Counted from the first letter of the stretch, positions 1-9,230 are shown. The stretch is 64,000 nucleotides of DNA from Actinobacteria bacterium OK074 (GCA_001298575.1 LJCV01000262.1:1-64000); one strand, 5' to 3'. Notes: a model not told the origin generated them from the letters alone. Translations and numbers: made by a program.

Positions 1-21
1 GGTTCTAGGGGTTCTGGGGGA

Positions 22-684
22 GTGTTGCGGCGGGTTGTTGGGGTTCGGACTGCTTGGACCGCTGTGGGGGATGGGGAGTTCTTCTGTCCGGGGTGTGGGG
101 GTGACCGCAATTACCAGCGGTTGACCGGGCGGTGTCGGGTTACGGTGCTCGGGGTGCCGGTGTTGCCCCGGGGGCGGAGTGGGCCGGTGGTCGAGTGTGC
201 TGCCTGTCGGGATCATTACGGGGCTGATGTGCTTGATCGGCCGACTACGGTTCGGTTTTCGGCGATGCTTCGGGATGCGGTGCACACGGTGGCGCTTGCG
301 GTGCTCGCTGCCGGCGGGGTTCGGGCTCGGGCCGCCTTGGGGGCGGCGGCTGCGGCTGTGCGGGCCGCTGGGTTCGACGACTGTACGGAGGAGCAGCTGG
401 CTGCTCTGGTGGAGGCTCTGGCGGCGGACACGGGGCGGGTCAGTGGGCGGCCCTGTGGGGCTGGGCTGGCCATAGAGCTGCATGAGGCGCTTGATCCGTT
501 GGCGCCGCATCTTGCCTTGCTGGGACGGGAGGGGATTTTGTTGCAGGGGGCTCGGATCGCGTTGGCGGATGGGGGCTATACGCCTGCTGAGCGGGAGGTG
601 TTGGGGACTGTGGGGGCTGCGTTGACGATGGTGGCGGGGGATGTGACGCGGTTGTTGGCGGAGGCGGAGAGGGCGCCTTCGTAG
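22..684 (+). CDS. Zinc-ribbon plus TerB-like protein
   Basis: A 220-residue soluble protein of unknown molecular function. The N-terminal part (about residues 20-65) holds two cysteine pairs, CPGC and CAAC, spaced like a small zinc ribbon. The rest (about 75-215) is helical and resembles the TerB/tellurite-resistance fold seen in many Streptomyces proteins, with the acidic segment DGGYTPAEREVLGTVGAAL near the end. The start is GTG at 22; little upstream sequence is visible, so an earlier start outside the window is possible. It stands alone, followed by a long non-coding stretch. TerB domains bind metal ions in characterised cases, but a real role in tellurite resistance is not implied. Confidence 0.75.
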   Translation: MLRRVVGVRTAWTAVGDGEFFCPGCGGDRNYQRLTGRCRVTVLGVPVLPRGRSGPVVECAACRDHYGADVLDRPTTVRFSAMLRDAVHTVALAVLAAGGVRARAALGAAAAAVRAAGFDDCTEEQLAALVEALAADTGRVSGRPCGAGLAIELHEALDPLAPHLALLGREGILLQGARIALADGGYTPAEREVLGTVGAALTMVAGDVTRLLAEAERAPS

Positions 685-740
685 GTTGTTCTGGGGGGCG
701 TGTGCGCCGGTGCCTGCGGCGGCCTGTGCGGGTTCGGTGG

Positions 741-772
741 GGGGTTGCTCGCGCCGTTCCCCGCGCCCCTGG
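741..772. repeat. Dispersed GC-rich 3' repeat, copy 1
   Basis: A GC-rich element with the core GCCGTTCCCCGCGCCCCT lies about 55 bases after the stop of the first gene. Near-identical cores occur at 52085-52114 and 52171-52202, and a degenerate one at 25608-25636, each shortly after a stop codon. I recall this core as a common 3' element in Streptomyces genomes. The rest of 685-1127 holds no convincing gene; the ORFs there are low-complexity and lack ribosome binding sites. Confidence 0.6.
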
Positions 773-993
773 GGTGTGGGGCTTGCGGTCGTCTTTTGGG
801 GGGCCGCCTGCTGTGGTTCGCCTGCTGTGGGTTTTTGGGTCGGGGCCGCCACGGGGGTATCCGTCCTCGGTCTGGCGCGGAATCGGTACTGGTGCATTAG
901 CGCTGTTTTTTGACGCGCCAGCCGCTGCGGGCGGACACCCCCGTGCCGTCCCCTTCTCGCCGTACGCGGGTGGTCGTGGTCTTCGGCCAATGA

Positions 994-1010
994 GCTGACG
1001 ACTCGTCAGC
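994..1010. promoter_or_regulatory. Perfect inverted repeat upstream of the sialidase gene
   Basis: GCTGACG-ACT-CGTCAGC is a perfect 7-3-7 inverted repeat about 120 bases before the sialidase start. It shares the half-site TGACG with the inverted repeat before the GntR gene (9251-9267), although the spacing differs. It is a candidate operator for the sialidase transcript; the regulator is not known. Confidence 0.4.
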
Positions 1011-1127
1011 ACTCAGGTGGCGCACGGCTGTTGCCGTGTCAAAGCGGTCACACTAGCGTCAGTGGGCGTCCTATGTCCGGCCTGTCAGTGTCGTCCCATG
1101 TCCATCGGAGTGCAGGGGAGCACCGTC

Positions 1128-2342
1128 ATGACCATCACCAGTCGTACGGCTACGTTCGCGGCCGCCGCGTCTTTGCTTGCCGGGGTTGCGTTTGCGGCCG
1201 CTGTGCCGGCCTCTGCTACTGGGGGGCCGCCTGCCTCGTGTACCTCGTCTGTGCCGTATACCGCGGGGGAGAACGGTTACGACACCTATCGGATCCCCGC
1301 GGTGGTGACCACCAGACGGGGGACCGTGCTGGCGTTCGCCGAGGGGAGACACAACAGTGCCGCCGACAGTGGCGACATCGATGTCGTGCTGCGGCGGTCC
1401 TATGACGGGGGGTGCACCTGGGGGCCGATGAGCGTTGTCGCTTCGGGGGACGGGAACACCCGGGGGAATCCGTCGCCCGTTGTTGATCCGCGGACCGGGA
1501 AGATCGTGCTGCTGACCTCGTACAACAGTGGTGCTGTTACGGAGGCGCAGATAATGCGGGGTGAGGTCACTCCGGAGCAGAGCCGGCGGGTCTTCGTGCA
1601 GTACAGCCGGGACGACGGGCGCAGTTTCAGTGACCCTCGGGAGATCACCGCCGATGTGAAGGAGCCTGACTGGCGGTGGTACGCCACTGGGCCCGGGCAT
1701 GCGATTGTGCTTACCCGGGGGCGGCATGCCGGGCGGTTGGTCGTGCCCTGTAATTACTCTGTTGCTCCGCCTGTTGGGTCCAGCGATACCGGGCAGGAAG
1801 GGAAGTACTACGGGGCCCATGACATCTACAGCGATGACGGTGGGCGTACCTGGCACATCGGGTACGTCGATGACGTCCATGACGGGGTCAACAACGCCAA
1901 CGAGTCCACCGTTGCCCAACTGCCCGATGGGCGGCTCTACTTCAACGCCCGGGATCAGAACGGGACCAGTGTGGGGAATCGTCTCGACACCTACTCCAGT
2001 GACGGGGGCGAGACGTTGGATCGGCCCTATGAGGTGCAGCCGACTCTGAACGATGTTCCGGTGGTTGAGGGCAATGTGCTTCAACTTGCCGGATGGCACG
2101 GTTCTTTGTTGTTCTCCGGGCCCTCTGTGCCCACCTCTCGGCGGGCGTTGTCCATTTGGAGCAGCAGTGATCAGGGGGAGACTTTTAGTAAAGTCCTTAC
2201 CCTTTCCAGTCAGTTCGCTGCTTACTCCGACATGGTTCGGCTTGGGCATTCCACCGTGGGGATCCTGTACGAGACGGGGGCGGTGACGTCGTACGACACC
2301 GTTGAGTTTCGGCGGATCCCTGTGGGTGATCTGGGGGAGTAG
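1128..2342 (+). CDS. Secreted exo-alpha-sialidase (neuraminidase)
   Basis: Hydrolyses terminal sialic acids from glycoconjugates (GH33 family). The chosen ATG at 1128 follows a GGGGAG ribosome binding site and opens a Sec-type signal peptide (basic start, alanine-rich core, ASA cleavage region near residue 30), giving 404 residues. The family's arginine-containing YRIP motif is at residues 54-57. At least five Asp-box (BNR) repeats of the form S-x-D-x-G-x-T-W/F are spread along the chain (SYDGGCTW, SRDDGRSF, SDDGGRTW, SSDGGETL, SSDQGETF). An in-frame extension to 1017 would bury the signal peptide and is unlikely. It converges with the adjacent aldolase gene, 6 bases away, suggesting a shared catabolic theme. 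Confidence 0.9.
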   Translation: MTITSRTATFAAAASLLAGVAFAAAVPASATGGPPASCTSSVPYTAGENGYDTYRIPAVVTTRRGTVLAFAEGRHNSAADSGDIDVVLRRSYDGGCTWGPMSVVASGDGNTRGNPSPVVDPRTGKIVLLTSYNSGAVTEAQIMRGEVTPEQSRRVFVQYSRDDGRSFSDPREITADVKEPDWRWYATGPGHAIVLTRGRHAGRLVVPCNYSVAPPVGSSDTGQEGKYYGAHDIYSDDGGRTWHIGYVDDVHDGVNNANESTVAQLPDGRLYFNARDQNGTSVGNRLDTYSSDGGETLDRPYEVQPTLNDVPVVEGNVLQLAGWHGSLLFSGPSVPTSRRALSIWSSSDQGETFSKVLTLSSQFAAYSDMVRLGHSTVGILYETGAVTSYDTVEFRRIPVGDLGE

Positions 2343-2348
2343 GGGGAC

Positions 2349-3284
2349 TTACAGGAGTCCGGCTGCTGCCAGGCGCTTTCCTACTCGTTCTACTTCGCCC
2401 TGGGACAAGGGGACTTGGGGTTCCGCTGTCGCGGGGCAGGCGATGATGCCTCGTAGGTGGAGGGCTGCTTTGAAGGCGCCCAGGGCCGAGGAGCTTCCGC
2501 TCATTCGGGTGGGGTCGCCTGCCGTGACCATCTCGAAGAGGGTGCACAGGCGTTCTTGTTCGGCTCGGGCCCGGTCCCAGTCGCCTGCTCGGCAGAGGCG
2601 GTACAGGCGTACGTAGCCCTCGGGGTCCACGTTGCCCAGGCCCGGGACCACGCCGTCCGCGCCCATCGCCAGGGCCGAGTCCACCACTACTTCGGAGCCC
2701 GTCAGGATGCTGAAGGACGTGGCGTCGGGCAGGTGGTGGGCGCCGGTCAGGACGCGGCGGAAGCCGCCGAGGTCGCCGCTGGAGTCCTTCAGGCCGGCCA
2801 GGACGCCCTCGGCGGCCAGCTCCAGGACCAGGTCGGGGTTGAGCTTGCTGTGCACGGAGGCCGGGAGGTCGTAGGCGATGACCGGGACCGGTGAGCGCTC
2901 GGCGATGCGGCGGAAGTGGCGCGCGATCTCGGTGGGGTGGGTGCTCGCGTAGAAGGGGGCGGTGGCTACGACCGCGTCCGCGCCCGCGGTTGTCACGTAG
3001 GCCACGTGGTCCAGGACCCGGGGGGTCGTCATGTCGATCACTCCGGCCAGGACCGGGAGGCGGCCCTGGACGTGGTCTACAACGGTTTCTACGACTGTTC
3101 GCCGCTGATGGTCCGTCAGGAATGCTGCCTCGGAGGATGATCCGAGGACGAACAGGCCGTGTACCCCGCCCTCCATGAGGTGGTCGGCCAGTCTGCGCAG
3201 GGAGCGTTTGTCCACCTCGCCGTCCGGTGTCAGGGGGGTGCAGACGGGGGGTACGACACCGGTGAGCGGGGTGGGGAAGGTCAT
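2349..3284 (-). CDS. DHDPS/N-acetylneuraminate lyase family aldolase
   Basis: A 311-residue class I aldolase of the DapA/NanA family, which makes a Schiff base between a lysine and pyruvate. Visible family marks are the GSSSEAAF segment (equivalent of GTTGE, about residues 44-51), a YDLP motif near residue 134 and the Schiff-base lysine in GLKDSSGD near residue 162. It lacks the context of lysine biosynthesis. Its position between a secreted sialidase and an ABC importer makes cleavage of N-acetylneuraminate or a related 2-keto acid the best guess, but substrate cannot be read from the sequence. Its start overlaps the stop of the upstream ATPase by ATGA, so it is the last gene of a translationally coupled operon. 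Confidence 0.85.
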   Translation of the reverse strand: MTFPTPLTGVVPPVCTPLTPDGEVDKRSLRRLADHLMEGGVHGLFVLGSSSEAAFLTDHQRRTVVETVVDHVQGRLPVLAGVIDMTTPRVLDHVAYVTTAGADAVVATAPFYASTHPTEIARHFRRIAERSPVPVIAYDLPASVHSKLNPDLVLELAAEGVLAGLKDSSGDLGGFRRVLTGAHHLPDATSFSILTGSEVVVDSALAMGADGVVPGLGNVDPEGYVRLYRLCRAGDWDRARAEQERLCTLFEMVTAGDPTRMSGSSSALGAFKAALHLRGIIACPATAEPQVPLSQGEVERVGKRLAAAGLL

Positions 3285-4393
3285 GGTTCTGGCTCCCTGG
3301 GGTGGTGCGACACGTCTTTCTGGACGGGCACGTCGGCGGCTGGGGGCGAGGCGGATCCGCCGGGTGCCGTCGTCGCCTGGTGCACGAGGTCGCGGGTCGC
3401 CTGGCCTTCCTGCACAGGGTGGTGGCAGCGGTAGCGGTGGCCCGGGCTCGACGCGTCGGCAAATGGGGGCATTTGTTGCGAACAGATTTCCGTCGCCCGC
3501 CAGCAGCGGGTGCGGAAGGGGCAGCCGCTCGGGGGGTGGGTGGCCGACGGCACCGGGCCCGCCAGGGGGATGGGGTCGATCGGGTCCAGGAGGCCCGGCG
3601 TTGCCGAGAACAGGGCCCTTGTGTAGGGGTGGCGGGCTCGGTCGGTGACGTCGGTTGCTGGGGATTCTTCGACGATGCGGCCCAGGTACATGGTGATTAC
3701 TCGGTCGCTCATTCTGCGGACCGTCTGGATGTCGTGCGAGACGAACACCAGGGCCAGGCCCAGGCGTTGCTTCAGGTCCAGGAGGAGGTTGAGGATCTGG
3801 GCCCGGACGGACACGTCGAGTGCGCTGGTTGGTTCGTCGGCCACTACGAGGTCTGGGTCCAGGGCCAGGGCGCGGGCGATGGCCACGCGTTGCCGTTGGC
3901 CGCCGGAGAGTTGGCCCGGGAGGGCGTCCGCCAGGGCTCGGGGCAGACCTACGAGTGACATCAACTCCCGTACCCGTTCTTCGCGTTGGGGGAGCGTGCC
4001 GTGGTGGTGGACGTCCAGCGGGTCGCGCAGGACGCGGCGGATCGTCAGGCGGCGGTTCAGGGCCGTGGAGGGGTCCTGGAAGACCATGCCCGTGGTGGCG
4101 CCCACGGCACTGCGGCGTTCGGCGGCGGACATCGACCACAGGTCGCGGTCGCGGAAGGACACCGTGCCCGTGGTGGGGCGTTCGATGCCTACGAGCACCT
4201 TCGCGAGCGTGGATTTTCCGCAACCGGATTCTCCTACGACGCCGACCGTTTCGCCGGGGGCGATGGTCAGGTCGGCGCCGGTCAGGGCGTACACCCGGTC
4301 CCTGCTGAACACGCCGCCGCTGCGGGCCTTGTGGACCACGTGGGCGTCCGTGAGGGTGACGAGGGTCGTCGGTGGCGGGGGCTGTGCGTTCAT
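3281..4393 (-). CDS. Peptide/oligosaccharide-type ABC transporter ATP-binding protein (OppF/DppF-like)
   Basis: A 370-residue cytoplasmic ATPase that powers the adjacent import complex. It shows Walker A GESGCGKST (about residues 53-61), the ABC signature LSGGQRQR, Walker B LVVADEPTSALD and the switch histidine in VSHD. The C-terminus has the oligopeptide-transporter extension with a Cys-containing GCPFRTRC segment, typical of OppD/OppF proteins and linked in related proteins to an Fe-S cluster. The ATG at 4393 overlaps the stop of the fused permease-ATPase by four bases. The C-terminal tail is proline- and histidine-rich and ends on the aldolase start. Confidence 0.9.
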   Translation of the reverse strand: MNAQPPPPTTLVTLTDAHVVHKARSGGVFSRDRVYALTGADLTIAPGETVGVVGESGCGKSTLAKVLVGIERPTTGTVSFRDRDLWSMSAAERRSAVGATTGMVFQDPSTALNRRLTIRRVLRDPLDVHHHGTLPQREERVRELMSLVGLPRALADALPGQLSGGQRQRVAIARALALDPDLVVADEPTSALDVSVRAQILNLLLDLKQRLGLALVFVSHDIQTVRRMSDRVITMYLGRIVEESPATDVTDRARHPYTRALFSATPGLLDPIDPIPLAGPVPSATHPPSGCPFRTRCWRATEICSQQMPPFADASSPGHRYRCHHPVQEGQATRDLVHQATTAPGGSASPPAADVPVQKDVSHHPREPEP

Positions 4394-6372
4394 GTGACCG
4401 CCTCGCTCTCGGTGCTCGCCAGGTCCACCGCCGGGTGGTGGCACGCGGCCGTGTGGGTGCGGGTGCCCGTCAGGTCGGGGGCCGTCGTACGGCAGATGTC
4501 GCCCGCCAGGGGGCAGCGGTCGGCGAAGCGGCAGCCCGCGGGGAAGTCGGCGGGGGAGGGGACCACGCCCTTGATCTGCGTCATCCGTTCGGCGGCCGAC
4601 TCCAGCGACAGCACGCTGCCCAGGAGGCCGCGGGTGTAGTGGTGGGTCGGGGATTCGACTACGTCAGCGGTTACGCCTGTTTCCACGATCTGGCCGCCGT
4701 ACATCACGACCACGCGGTCCGTTACGTCGGCGATCAGGGCCAGGTCGTGCGAGACGAGGATCAGGGCGAAGCCCAACTCGGCGCGCAGGCGCAGGAGCAG
4801 CTCTATCACCTGGGCCTGGACGGTGACGTCGAGTGCGGTGGTCGGCTCGTCGGCGACGATCAGTTTCGGGTCGCGGGACAGGGCCATGGCGATCAGGACG
4901 CGTTGGCGCTGGCCGCCGGAGAGTTCGTGCGGGTAGCTGCGCAGGGTGCGTTCGGGGTCCAGGCCCACCATCGTGAGGAGTTCGGCGGGGGTGCGGTGGC
5001 CGCCTCGTCGGACAACCTGCTTGAGCTGGGCCCGGATTGTCATCGCCGGGTTGAGGGAGGAGAGGGCGTCCTGGTAGATCATCGCCATCTCGTGGCCCAG
5101 CAGCTTGCGCTTCACCCGCATCGGTTCGCCCACCAACTGCCGCTGGTCGAAGCGGACGTGGCCGCGGATGCGGGCGCCCTTGGGTTCCAGTCCCATCACC
5201 GCGAGCGAGGTCAGGGACTTGCCGCAGCCCGACTCGCCCACCAGGCCCAGGACTTCGCCGGGGCGGACCTCGAAGCTGATGCCGTCGACGATGTCCACGC
5301 CCCGGTGGCGGCCCTCGAAACCGATCGCGAGGTTCTCGACGGACAGGACGGGGAGGATCTCCTGGGCGGGCAGCGGGCGGGCTCGGGAGCGCAGGCGCTG
5401 GGCCGCCTCGGTCAGGCCGGGGAGTTGCAGGATCTCTCCGGTGCCCGGCTCGGGTGCCTCCAACTCGTCGCTGCTCGGCGGGACTTCGACCTCCCGGGCG
5501 GCGGGGGCGGCCCACGCGTCGGAGACCCCCTCGGACAGGATGTTCAGGCACAGGACGGTGACCAGCATCAGGAGTCCGGGGAAGACGGTCGCCCACCAGC
5601 CGCCGGTCAGCACCATGTTCTTGCCGTCGGCGATGACGCTGCCCCAGGACGGGTCCGGCGGCCGTACGCCCGCGCCGATGAACGACAGCGACGCCTCGAA
5701 GACGATCGCCTCGGCCACCTGGACCGTGCAGAACACCAGTACTGGTGCTGCGCAGTTGATCGCCACGTGCCGCAGCACGATGTGGTGGGTGCGGGCGCCG
5801 ATCACCCGCTCGGCGGTCACGTAGTCCTCGCCGTACTGGTCAAGTACGTTGGCCCGTACGACTCTTGCGACCGGTGGCGTGAAGAGGAAGGCGATGGCGC
5901 AGATCAGGACGGTGATGCCGCCGCCGAAGACCGAGACCAGGACCGCGGCGAGGGCGATGCCCGGGAACGCCATCACCACGTCCAGGCAGCGCATCAGGGT
6001 CTCGTCGATCGCCTTGCGGGAGGTCGCCGCGATTGCGCCGAGCAAGGAGCCGACCACCAGCGCCAGCGCGGTGGCGCCCAAGCCGATCGCGAGGGACCAA
6101 CGGGCGCCGTACATCAGCCTGCTGAGGATGTCGCGGCCCAGGCTGTCCTGGCCCATCCAGTGGCTCGCGGAGGGGTGTCCGGTGCCGCCGACGGGGTCCT
6201 GCTGGTCGAGCGGGTCGTGCGGGGCGAGCAGGGGAGCGAACAGCGCCACCAGGACGACGAAGGCGACGAAGCAGAGCGCGACCTTCGACGGCAGGGGCAG
6301 CCGCCGCCAGCCGCGCAGCCGGATGCCCGGCCGGGAGAGGACGGCGGTGAGTTGCTTGCGTGTGGAGATCAT
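4390..6372 (-). CDS. Fused ABC permease (DppC-like) and ATPase (DppD-like)
   Basis: One 660-residue chain joins two parts usually made from separate genes. Residues about 20-290 are a DppC-type permease with an N-terminal membrane helix, the APHDP and GTDxxGRD-like segment HWMGQDSLGRDILSR, and five further hydrophobic segments. A charged linker (about 295-345) leads to an ATPase with Walker A GESGCGKS, signature LSGGQRQR, Walker B IVADEPTTALD and the Cys-rich OppD tail GCRFADRCPLAGDIC. No frameshift or internal stop marks the join, so the fusion is intact. The start overlaps the upstream permease stop by ATGA. Such fusions are known in actinomycete peptide-type transporters. Confidence 0.9.
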   Translation of the reverse strand: MISTRKQLTAVLSRPGIRLRGWRRLPLPSKVALCFVAFVVLVALFAPLLAPHDPLDQQDPVGGTGHPSASHWMGQDSLGRDILSRLMYGARWSLAIGLGATALALVVGSLLGAIAATSRKAIDETLMRCLDVVMAFPGIALAAVLVSVFGGGITVLICAIAFLFTPPVARVVRANVLDQYGEDYVTAERVIGARTHHIVLRHVAINCAAPVLVFCTVQVAEAIVFEASLSFIGAGVRPPDPSWGSVIADGKNMVLTGGWWATVFPGLLMLVTVLCLNILSEGVSDAWAAPAAREVEVPPSSDELEAPEPGTGEILQLPGLTEAAQRLRSRARPLPAQEILPVLSVENLAIGFEGRHRGVDIVDGISFEVRPGEVLGLVGESGCGKSLTSLAVMGLEPKGARIRGHVRFDQRQLVGEPMRVKRKLLGHEMAMIYQDALSSLNPAMTIRAQLKQVVRRGGHRTPAELLTMVGLDPERTLRSYPHELSGGQRQRVLIAMALSRDPKLIVADEPTTALDVTVQAQVIELLLRLRAELGFALILVSHDLALIADVTDRVVVMYGGQIVETGVTADVVESPTHHYTRGLLGSVLSLESAAERMTQIKGVVPSPADFPAGCRFADRCPLAGDICRTTAPDLTGTRTHTAACHHPAVDLASTESEAVT

Positions 6373-7328
6373 CCTGCTTCCCTCAGACGCGGATTGACCA
6401 GCAGATACAGGATGTCGATGACGAGGTTGACGACGACGAAACCGGCCGCCGTGGTCAGCACGACCCCCTGGACGACGGCGGGGTCGCCGTTCTGCACGGC
6501 GTCGATCATCAGCTTGCCCATGCCGGGCAGCGAGAAGATCGTCTCGATGACGACGGCGCCGCCGAGGAGGATGCCAACGCGCAGGCCCAGTACGGTCAGT
6601 GGGTTGATCAGGGCGTTGCGCAGCACGTTCCGGCCGACCACGACGACCGGTGGCAGCCCGCTGCCGATCGCCGTGCGGACGTAGTCCTTGTCCAGCTCCT
6701 CGACCACGGACGTCCTGACGATCCGGGTGAGTTGGGCCGCCACCGGCAGCGACAGCGCGAGCGCCGGCAGGGTCATCGTCTTGAGCCAGCCGGTGAGCGA
6801 GTCGGCCGGGTTGATGTAGCCGCCGGTCGGGAACCAGCCCTGGTCCACCGCCAGGTACTGGATCATCAGCAGGGCCAGCCAGAAGCTGGGGGCCGCGACG
6901 CCGGTCAGCGAGACGACGCGGATGACCTGGTCCGGCAGCCGGTCGCGGTAGATCGCCGCGGTCACCCCGCCGAGCAGCGCGAGCACCACCGCTATGGCCA
7001 GCCCCAGGAACGTGAGTTGGAGGGTCAGCGGCAGCGCGGTGGTGACCTGGTTGAGGACCGGCTGCCGGGTCAGCGCGCTGATGCCCATGTTGCCGTGCAG
7101 CAGGTCGACGACGAAGTGGAAGTACCGCACCGGCAGCGGGTCCAGCAGCCCGTTGCGCTCCCGGAAGTCGTGCAGCTGCTGGGGCGTGGGGTTGGCGCCC
7201 TGGAAGAACGCGGACGCCGGGTCGACGTCCGAGAACCGCATGACCAGGAACACGAAGAGCGCGGCCCCGAGCATCAGCGGTACGAGCAGGAGGATCCGCC
7301 GGAGCAGGATCCTGACGACGGCGACCAC
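6369..7328 (-). CDS. ABC transporter permease (DppB-like)
   Basis: A 319-residue inner-membrane permease of the DppB/OppB family, partner of the fused DppC-like unit. It has an N-terminal helix (about 8-30), a long extracytoplasmic loop (30-95) and five helices after it. The cytoplasmic coupling loop contains the characteristic IRTSxxEELDKDYVRTAIGSGL-type segment (about 205-225). The start is GTG at 7328. The gene follows the binding-protein gene by 90 bases and is coupled to the downstream fusion by ATGA, giving the order binding protein, permease, permease-ATPase, ATPase, aldolase. Confidence 0.9.
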   Translation of the reverse strand: MVAVVRILLRRILLLVPLMLGAALFVFLVMRFSDVDPASAFFQGANPTPQQLHDFRERNGLLDPLPVRYFHFVVDLLHGNMGISALTRQPVLNQVTTALPLTLQLTFLGLAIAVVLALLGGVTAAIYRDRLPDQVIRVVSLTGVAAPSFWLALLMIQYLAVDQGWFPTGGYINPADSLTGWLKTMTLPALALSLPVAAQLTRIVRTSVVEELDKDYVRTAIGSGLPPVVVVGRNVLRNALINPLTVLGLRVGILLGGAVVIETIFSLPGMGKLMIDAVQNGDPAVVQGVVLTTAAGFVVVNLVIDILYLLVNPRLREAG

Positions 7329-7418
7329 GGACGAACTCCCCTTGCCGAACCGTTACTTACTGGGCTGGTGACGGATCGTCAGAAGTGTGTGGCTGACGCC
7401 CGGTTGCGTGCTCATGCC

Positions 7419-9053
7419 TCAAACCCACTTGGCCTGGAGGAGGTTGATCCCCGGATACGGCTGCGCCCTTATCCCGCTGAGCTTCTTCGGATCCCAGGCG
7501 GTCATCAGTTCGTTGTGCACGACCGGGTAGAGCACGGCCTGTTCGGCGACGATGTCGATGTAGTCCTGGATCATCGCCTTCTTGCGGTCCGGGTCCGACT
7601 CCTTGCCGGCCAGCGCCATGTCCTTGAACAGCTTCTTGGCCGTGGAGTTGGACGCCCACCGGGTGTAGCCCATCCAGAGGTTCTCGGGGCCGTAGTTGTA
7701 GTGCATGATCAGGTCCGCGTCGAGGCCGAACTGGTTGGGGTTGGAGGCGGCGGCCACCACCTGGTAGTCCTGCTTCTGGTCCATCTTGGTGAAGACGGCC
7801 GTGGTCTCCTGCGGCGAGAGCGTGGTCTTGACGCCGATCGCGTCCCAGGACGCCTTGATGGTCGGCAGGCAGTCGACGATCCAACTCACGTTCACCGCGA
7901 GGATGTTGATCGACAGGTTCGTCACCCCGGCCGCCTTCAGCAGCGCCTTGGCCTTGTCGGGGTCGTAGTCGTAGACCGTCTTCGCGGGCCGGTAGTCGGG
8001 GTTGCCCTCGTTGAGGAAGGACGTCGACGGCTTGCCGTGGCCCTTGAGGGCGACCTGGACCATCTTCGCGGTGTCGATGGCGTAGTGCAGCGCCTGCCGC
8101 ACCCGTACGTCGTCGAAGGGTTTGTGCTGGGTGTTGAACATCAGGAACAGGTTGTTCATCCCGGCGGCGCCCTTGACGTCCAGACCGCCGCTGCGCAGCC
8201 GGCTGATGTTGGCGTAGGGGATGTTGTCCGCGATCTGCGCGCCCGCGTTGCTGCCCGAGATGCGGGCGACGCGCGGGGCGGCGTCCACGATGGTCAGCCA
8301 GTTCATCTTCTTGAAGGCGGGCGGGCGGGGCCCGTTGTAGTCGGCGAACGCGGCGAACGTCGTGTTGGACTTGGGGTGGTGCGCGGTCTGCTTGTACGGG
8401 CCCGAACCCACGGCCAGCCCCTTGATCGCGTCGTCCCATGCGCCGGGCCGCGAAAAGACGTGCTTGGGCATGATCTTGGCGAGGGTGAGGCGCGAAGCCC
8501 CTTCGGGGAAGGGGTAGTTGAGCACGAGTTCGACGTTCGTCGCGTCGATCTTCTGCACCGACTTCAGCCAGCCGGAGAAGAACCCGTAGGCGAGGACGTG
8601 CGTCTTGGCGTCGAGGATCCGGTCGAAGGTGAAGACGACGTCGTCGGCGGTGACGGGCTTGCCGTCGTGGAACTTCGCGCCGGCGCGGAGGGTGAACTTC
8701 CAGGACGTGCCGGTGAGATCCTTCGGCACCTCGGTGGCGAGGGCGGCGTAGGGCTCGCGCGAGATGGGGTCGGTGTCGAGGAGCCCCTCGTAGATGTGGT
8801 TGTTGGCGGCCATCGCGAACGCGGACGCGGTCTGGGTCGGGTCCCAACTGCCGTCGTTTCCATAGCCGATGACCGCGGTCAGGGTGCGGCCGGAGCCGCT
8901 GCCGCCGGTGTCGTTCGTCGACTGCGGCCCCGACGAACAGGCCGCGAGCGACGAGGAGAGCGCGGCGGCCATGCCCAGCGCTCCGGTGTACTTCAGGAAC
9001 GCCCGGCGGGGCGGCGCAGGTACGTCACGTACGTCACGGATCACGTCGCGCAC
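7419..9053 (-). CDS. ABC transporter substrate-binding lipoprotein (SBP family 5)
   Basis: A 544-residue cell-surface binding protein of the oligopeptide/dipeptide class (family 5). The signal region combines a twin-arginine-like RRAFLK at residues 16-21 with a lipobox LAAC ending at Cys39, so export by Tat followed by lipidation is likely. The mature part has typical family 5 blocks (segment GLAVGSGPYK, and WDDAIK before it). The GTG at 9053 opens the first gene of the import operon. Family 5 proteins bind peptides, but also opines, nickel and oligosaccharides; the sialidase and aldolase neighbours suggest a sialoside or glycopeptide ligand, which is inference. Confidence 0.88.
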   Translation of the reverse strand: MRDVIRDVRDVPAPPRRAFLKYTGALGMAAALSSSLAACSSGPQSTNDTGGSGSGRTLTAVIGYGNDGSWDPTQTASAFAMAANNHIYEGLLDTDPISREPYAALATEVPKDLTGTSWKFTLRAGAKFHDGKPVTADDVVFTFDRILDAKTHVLAYGFFSGWLKSVQKIDATNVELVLNYPFPEGASRLTLAKIMPKHVFSRPGAWDDAIKGLAVGSGPYKQTAHHPKSNTTFAAFADYNGPRPPAFKKMNWLTIVDAAPRVARISGSNAGAQIADNIPYANISRLRSGGLDVKGAAGMNNLFLMFNTQHKPFDDVRVRQALHYAIDTAKMVQVALKGHGKPSTSFLNEGNPDYRPAKTVYDYDPDKAKALLKAAGVTNLSINILAVNVSWIVDCLPTIKASWDAIGVKTTLSPQETTAVFTKMDQKQDYQVVAAASNPNQFGLDADLIMHYNYGPENLWMGYTRWASNSTAKKLFKDMALAGKESDPDRKKAMIQDYIDIVAEQAVLYPVVHNELMTAWDPKKLSGIRAQPYPGINLLQAKWV

Positions 9054-9125
9054 GGTTCCTCCAGCAAATCGGGTCCGGGAGGCGGGCTGGTGGTGGCGGG
9101 CGGGATTCGGGTCGGATCCCGTTCG

Positions 9126-9230
9126 AACCCTGTTCGTACTCGGTCGTACTCGGTCGTACGGTGCGTGCTCGGTCGTACTCGGTCGGACGGCGCGTGTTCG
9201 GTCGTGGTCGGTCGGGACGGCGGTCGGTAC
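9126..9230. repeat. Imperfect tandem repeats of CTCGGTCGTA type
   Basis: About ten degenerate 9-12 base units built on the core CGGTCGTACT or CGGTCGGAC lie head to tail in the 364-base gap between the binding-protein gene and the GntR gene. The array lies upstream of the importer operon and could be a multi-site binding region or a replication-slippage product. No gene is supported here. Confidence 0.6.

Noticed and set aside
686..998. Small ORFs after the TerB-like gene
   Set aside because: Three overlapping low-complexity frames without ribosome binding sites; the region contains a repeat element and no supported gene.
2349..4223. Aldolase gene starting at 4223 as a 624-residue protein
   Set aside because: The extra N-terminus is a shadow of the ATPase gene; the ATG at 3284 with ATGA coupling is the better start.
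9126..9230. CRISPR-like repeats
   Set aside because: Units are short, degenerate and directly adjacent, with no unique spacers and no cas genes.
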